Shown in pieces: positions 60,032-64,000 of a stretch of DNA of 64,000 bases. A program made the translations under genes and the position numbers. Position 1 is the stretch's first letter; each line of letters begins with the position of its first letter. The notes below the pieces were generated by a model that was not told where the DNA came from, made no database searches, and was given only the letters and a program-made list of their open reading frames with translations. Source of the DNA: Heterodera schachtii (lineage: Eukaryota > Nematoda > Chromadorea > Rhabditida > Heteroderidae); assembly GCA_023374025.1 (NCBI GenBank), contig SIJG01000018.1, positions 403,947 through 467,946 on the forward strand, in the 5' to 3' direction.

Positions 60032-60498
60032 GGTAATACTGTAGTTTGTCCCCCCCATTTTTAGAAAAAAAATTTTCAAAAATTCTTTTACCCTAAAAAC
60101 AAGTTTCCAGGGGTTTTTGGGGTCGCTGAACACGAATCGGGCATCCATTTCGGCCAATTTCGAATCCCGGATCCGAATTCGAACAAAAAGTCGAAAATTC
60201 AAATTCTCGAATTTCGCATTTTTGGTTCAATATCGATTTAAATACACGAAAACATTCTAAAAGTTCCCAATTTTGCAATAAAAGATCATTTTAAGTCGTT
60301 TTGACAAAAATTGCGAAATTCGAAAATTTGAATTTTCGACTTTTTGTCCGAATTCGGGTCCGGGATTCGAAATTGGCCGAAATGGATGCCCGATTCGTGT
60401 TCAGCGACCCCAAAAACCCCTGGAAACTTGTTTTTAGGGTAAAAGAATTTTTGAAAATTTTTTTTCGAAAAATGGGGGGGACAAACTACAGTATTACC
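60032..60498. mobile_element. 467-bp foldback element with 8-bp target duplication CGTTATCG
   Basis: Perfect terminal inverted repeat GGTAATACTGTAGTTTGTCC continuing for about 200 bp per arm (few mismatches) around a 60-bp loop. Arms contain the GAACACGAATCGGGCATCC core found in the 25.7-kb element. CGTTATCG flanks at 60024-60031 and 60499-60506. No coding capacity. Confidence 0.88.
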
Positions 60499-60506
60499 CG
60501 TTATCG

Positions 60507-61761
60507 GCCGTTAGCAAACCAAAAAAAAAAATTGTTTCCCCCTAATTTTTTCATAGTTTAACAAAAATGGTACATACAATCGAATATTTGTTTGATTAGA
60601 AAGTTTTCTTTAATCTAAGCATTATTAATGGTGGCATTAACCCAAAATCATTTATTTGCTGGTCCGCTAATGAAAGTAGACCAGGCAAACACTTCGTTTC
60701 TTAAATTGAATGGCTCTAAGAAAATGATGTTTTAAAATGTAAATTTTCGTCAAATGGACGGACCCGGACGATATTAACAGGGATTGTACGTATGGGTGAA
60801 TACTTTTTTCCTTTAGTTGCCTCATTTGTGACACAATTAAAAATGTTTTTAGGGTCAATGATTGTGATACAAATGTGCGCATGTTAATTACCAAATTTAT
60901 CAATTAGGTATATAATTTTTGTCAATTTTTTCATTCGAAAAATGCGTTGTCACACAACAATAAGCATAAATAAACAGAACACCTTTTTAAAAGGTACATC
61001 AATACGAAAGAAAAAGACCAGCTTTCGGATTACTGCTAGGTCAGATCCAAATTTATTACATGCAAAAGAATGAATGGCTTTTTCTAAATTTTTCGTCCTT
61101 TCGCCATTTGTCAATCTTTTTTTTTGAATATTCATATTCAAATAAAAACATTTATGTTTATTTGGCGTTTTGTTAATTTTTCTTTTATTTTTTTTTTTCT
61201 TAACGCTTTGTTTGGTGAATTTTTAGGTTTTAGATAAATTTTCATATTTGACCAAATGTTAAGAAAATTAAGGAAAAAATATTTATTTAATTAAAGTAAT
61301 TTAACAAATTAAAAAACGGGTGAATAAAACAAATTCCATGCGTGTGTTGTACGCTTTGAAAACAAAGGTGAGGAAAGACAAAATGAAAAAAACAAAATCA
61401 TGAAAATTGATCAAAACAACGGCTCCCGAAGTCGATGACCGGAGGCCATCAGTTAGTTGTTCAACCGTTTGATGCGGTTGTTGATGACCGTCCGAACAAT
61501 CGTCGATGGCATTTTGTTGTTCATCAACAACAATGGCACTCGAATTTGAAGCATTGTTGGCACCGACGAGCAGACGAAGCGCATGCATCTGCAACTGTTT
61601 AGCCTCAAAAAAAAGAAATGAGAAGTTTTCTGTTTTTAACATTGGCTCCAAGAAATTACAAAAAAAAAAAAGAAAAACTTACAAAAAGTGATGCCAAAAT
61701 TAGGAAAATGGTATTTTTAATACTAGTATTTCTATTGCATATTTACCAGCAAATTTGCGCT
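60507..61761. other. AT-rich region, no supported gene
   Basis: Mostly AT-rich. A minus-strand segment at about 61605-61420 (LQMHALRLLVGANNASNSS, then Asp/Gln/His-rich) could be an exon but has no family features and no proven link to either neighbour. Confidence 0.45.
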
Positions 61762-63541
61762 CCATGTTTTTTAGAATATAAATTTAAAAAACCTTGTGAA
61801 TTTTTGTCAAAAAAACATTTTCCGGACAAGCAGATTGGAAATGCCCCCATTTTTGGATGAAGGCCTCAAAATAAAAATTTTCGAAAATATGTAAAAAAAA
61901 CCAAAGCATTTGCGCCGGCCACTTGGGTGGCGTCCGTCAGAAAGTCGGCGGCCAGCTTGAAATTGTTGGCAAAACAGTACTCCACCGCAATGTACACAAC
62001 GGCTCGAACTGGCCTTCGAGAATTCGGGAGGCCTAAAAACTCACAAAAAAAAAATTTTTTTTTCAAAAAAACACCCTCACCCTCAAGTAACAGTTCATCG
62101 CCTGCTCGTGCTCCTCCATGTAGAACAGCGCGTGCCCGTAGGCCAACCAACCCTCGCCAAAGCCGGAATTCATCATGGTGCACTTGTCTAAACAAAATTG
62201 GAACCATGAAACGGTTAAATATGCCAAAAAATTTTTTTTTTTTGAAAATTCAAAAAAAAGAGACTTGAAAACGCACTCAAAAATTTCTTGGCCGTTGTGT
62301 ATTGGCCCGTGGCGTAATAGTAGCAGCCGACAGTGTACCAAGTGGCCTCCCGTTCGGGCTGCAACTTGACCATCCGATGGCCAAGCAGGTACAGCTCGCT
62401 GACCAAGTTCAGGTGGACCAGGCAAGCGACATGGACGAGAAAGCATTTCTAAATTGGAGGAAAAATGGGATGCAAATGATCAAGAACTCGCGTATTTTAT
62501 CGAAATTCACCGGACTCAAAAATTTTCGGCTCATTTTTTAAATTAAATTTTTGGTCTAAAAAAATTCATGGGTTCCTCCTACCGTTGTAGTAGCCGAACT
62601 CGTGCATGATGGCCTCCGTGATTTTGTACGCCTCGTGCACAAATCCGCGCGCGTACAGCCGATAGGCGTTGGCCGACTGAACGGACAAATCGTTGGCCAA
62701 CAGTTGGCCAATGGGCGAAGAAGTGACGCACGAGGCGGACGAGGAGGGCAACGGGGCGGACGACGACTCATTCTGAAACATGGACAATAGTCGAACTGCT
62801 TGAAATTGTGTGAGACATTTTTGTTATTATTAGACCGAGAATTTTTAAAAAATCTATATCGGCATTGGCACCAGGTCGGGATAGGATTACCGGGATTGAA
62901 TCCCAGTTTGCCGAGTTTTGAAGCCCGGTCCCGGGATGAAATCCTGATTTTGTCGAGATCCCGTCCCGTCCGGGCTCTATTTATACTGGAAAATAGTCGT
63001 GAAATATCCATAAAATGGTAAAATTCAATGCAATTGAACATTGAGGTCGTAGATTTCGAGCAGATGCGCAATGACCCGCGCACCGGAGCTGTTTTGGCCC
63101 GACTTTTGCTGGTTGTATTGGCTGCCGATGATGGCACGCAACTCGCGGGCGGTGATCAGACGCGAGTCCACCGCCAAATGGATGGCCTCGGAACAGAAGG
63201 GATTTGCCGTCAGACAATGCCTTGGAGGAATGGGAAAAAATTTTGAAAAAAAAATTTTCTAAAAATTTGATGACAGAGGTGTTTCTAAACCAGCCAAAAT
63301 AGTTCAAATCCCAGTTTTTTTCTACTCTGGTACCCCCTCCCCGCCCCACCCCTCAAAAAAAAAAAAAAATTCTGGGATGGCCTTGGGGGGGGGGGGGGAG
63401 GGAAGTTCGGTCTCTTACATTGCTAAAAACCAAAAAAAAAATCACTTTAAACAGCCGGCAGCGGCCGGCCTGTTCTGTACCATCAAATACGTTTTGGCCA
63501 ATAGCAACAGCATTCGACTTTCATATTTCTTTTCACGTAAC
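61762..63541 (-). pseudogene. CDC16/APC6 truncated copy B, interrupted by a foldback element
   Basis: Direct duplicate of 52.2-54.05 kb, about 9.56 kb away, same strand. It keeps the same exon segments: about 63541-63440 (partial), 63223-63028, about 62775-62588, about 62445-62290, about 62190-62090 and about 62035-61905, nearly identical in coding parts and more divergent in introns. It ends at the same downstream point as copy A. The upstream exon is cut at 63541 by a foldback element, so it is probably not functional unless the insert is spliced out. Confidence 0.68.
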
Positions 63542-63999
63542 GGTAATCCTTCGGAATTGGTGTCCCAACAAAAAAAACTTTAAAAAATTTTCTTACCAAA
63601 TCACTTTTTCTAGGGTAGAAAAATGCGCTGATCACGAATCCGAGCTCGGATTTTGCAAAATCATTGATTTTGTCTATGATTTTTCATCAAGTACTTGATT
63701 TTTTTTTGAAAATTTTTGTTTTATAAAATTTTGTTTTCTGTAATTTCAATATTCTGAATGATGTAGAATGTATAAATAGCTATAGAATGAGCCGTTAAAT
63801 ATATAGGGAACGCAAAATTTTAGAAAACAAAAATTTTCAAAAAAAAATCAAGTACTTGATGAAAAATCATAGACAAAATCAATGATTTTGCAAAATCCGA
63901 GCTCGAATTCGTGATCAGCGCATTTTTCTACCCTAGAAAAAATTAAAAGAAAACTTTTATCTCTTTTATCCGTCGGGACACCAATTCCGAAGGATTACC
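63542..63999. mobile_element. 458-bp foldback element inserted in a cdc16 exon
   Basis: Terminal inverted repeat GGTAATCCTTCGGAATTGGT at 63542 with its exact reverse complement ending at 63999; arms pair further through TCTAGGGTAGAAAAATGCGC, GATCACGAAT and CAAGTACTTGAT motifs. The eight bases before it are CACGTAAC and base 64000 is C, so a target duplication is expected to continue beyond the window. Starts GGTAAT like the 60.0-kb element. Confidence 0.82.
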
Positions 64000-64000
64000 C

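Overview
The window is nuclear DNA of a nematode, most likely a plant-parasitic cyst nematode or close relative (Heteroderidae-like). This is inferred from spliced orthologues of classic nematode genes (myosin heavy chain A, alpha-catenin, SEL-1, nephrocystin-4), short introns, several GC-AG introns, long poly-G/poly-C runs and many foldback elements. The genus cannot be fixed from sequence reading alone.

Layout. 1-461 (-): N-terminal part of a TGF-beta/BMP-type precursor resembling DBL-1, cut by the window edge. 2625-2916 (+): a two-exon gene for a 65-residue secreted protein with four mature cysteines. 3302-5258 (-): mitochondrial ribosomal protein S5. 5533-8260 (-): SEL-1/HRD3, 275 bp upstream of mrps-5 on the same strand. 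8665-14508 (+): nephrocystin-4. 16309-23830 (+): a complete 24-exon muscle myosin heavy chain closest to MYO-3. 23.9-28.2 kb: repeats and foldback elements. 28294-32477 (+): alpha-catenin (HMP-1), 18 exons. 33326-35522 and 39359-41556: two nearly identical inverted arms of about 2.2 kb, each holding a full calreticulin gene and its promoter. The spacer between them holds a secreted Pro/Gln-rich protein (35777-36899, -) and a SIRT2-type sirtuin with one frame break (37295-39247, -). 42124-43467 and 43624-44502 (+): phosphopantothenoylcysteine decarboxylase and a ChaC gamma-glutamylcyclotransferase, 156 bp apart. 45.8-48.1 kb (+): an unrecognised probable gene. 48843-50459 (+): a secreted Reeler-domain protein ending in a ShKT domain. 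From 50.5 kb to the end: a repeat-rich region with two truncated copies of CDC16/APC6 (-), an unrecognised gene with duplicated exons, and five foldback elements.

How the parts relate. This is mostly a housekeeping and muscle/adhesion region, not one pathway. SEL-1 and calreticulin both serve ER protein quality control, and both calreticulin promoters carry a TGACGTGG unfolded-protein-response type site. Myosin and alpha-catenin serve muscle and adherens junctions. PPCDC and ChaC handle thiol compounds (CoA synthesis, glutathione breakdown) and may be co-transcribed.

Exon models were built by joining exons at splice signals, keeping frame and matching known family motifs. For mrps-5, sel-1, myo-3, hmp-1, calreticulin, PPCDC and ChaC the summed exons are an exact multiple of three. 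The sirtuin is off by one base. No prokaryotic-style system (CRISPR, operon-borne defence) is present. The most unusual content is the calreticulin inverted duplication, the foldback elements with 8-bp target duplications (one inside an exon of the second cdc16 copy), the Reeler-ShKT gene and the high share of GC-AG introns.
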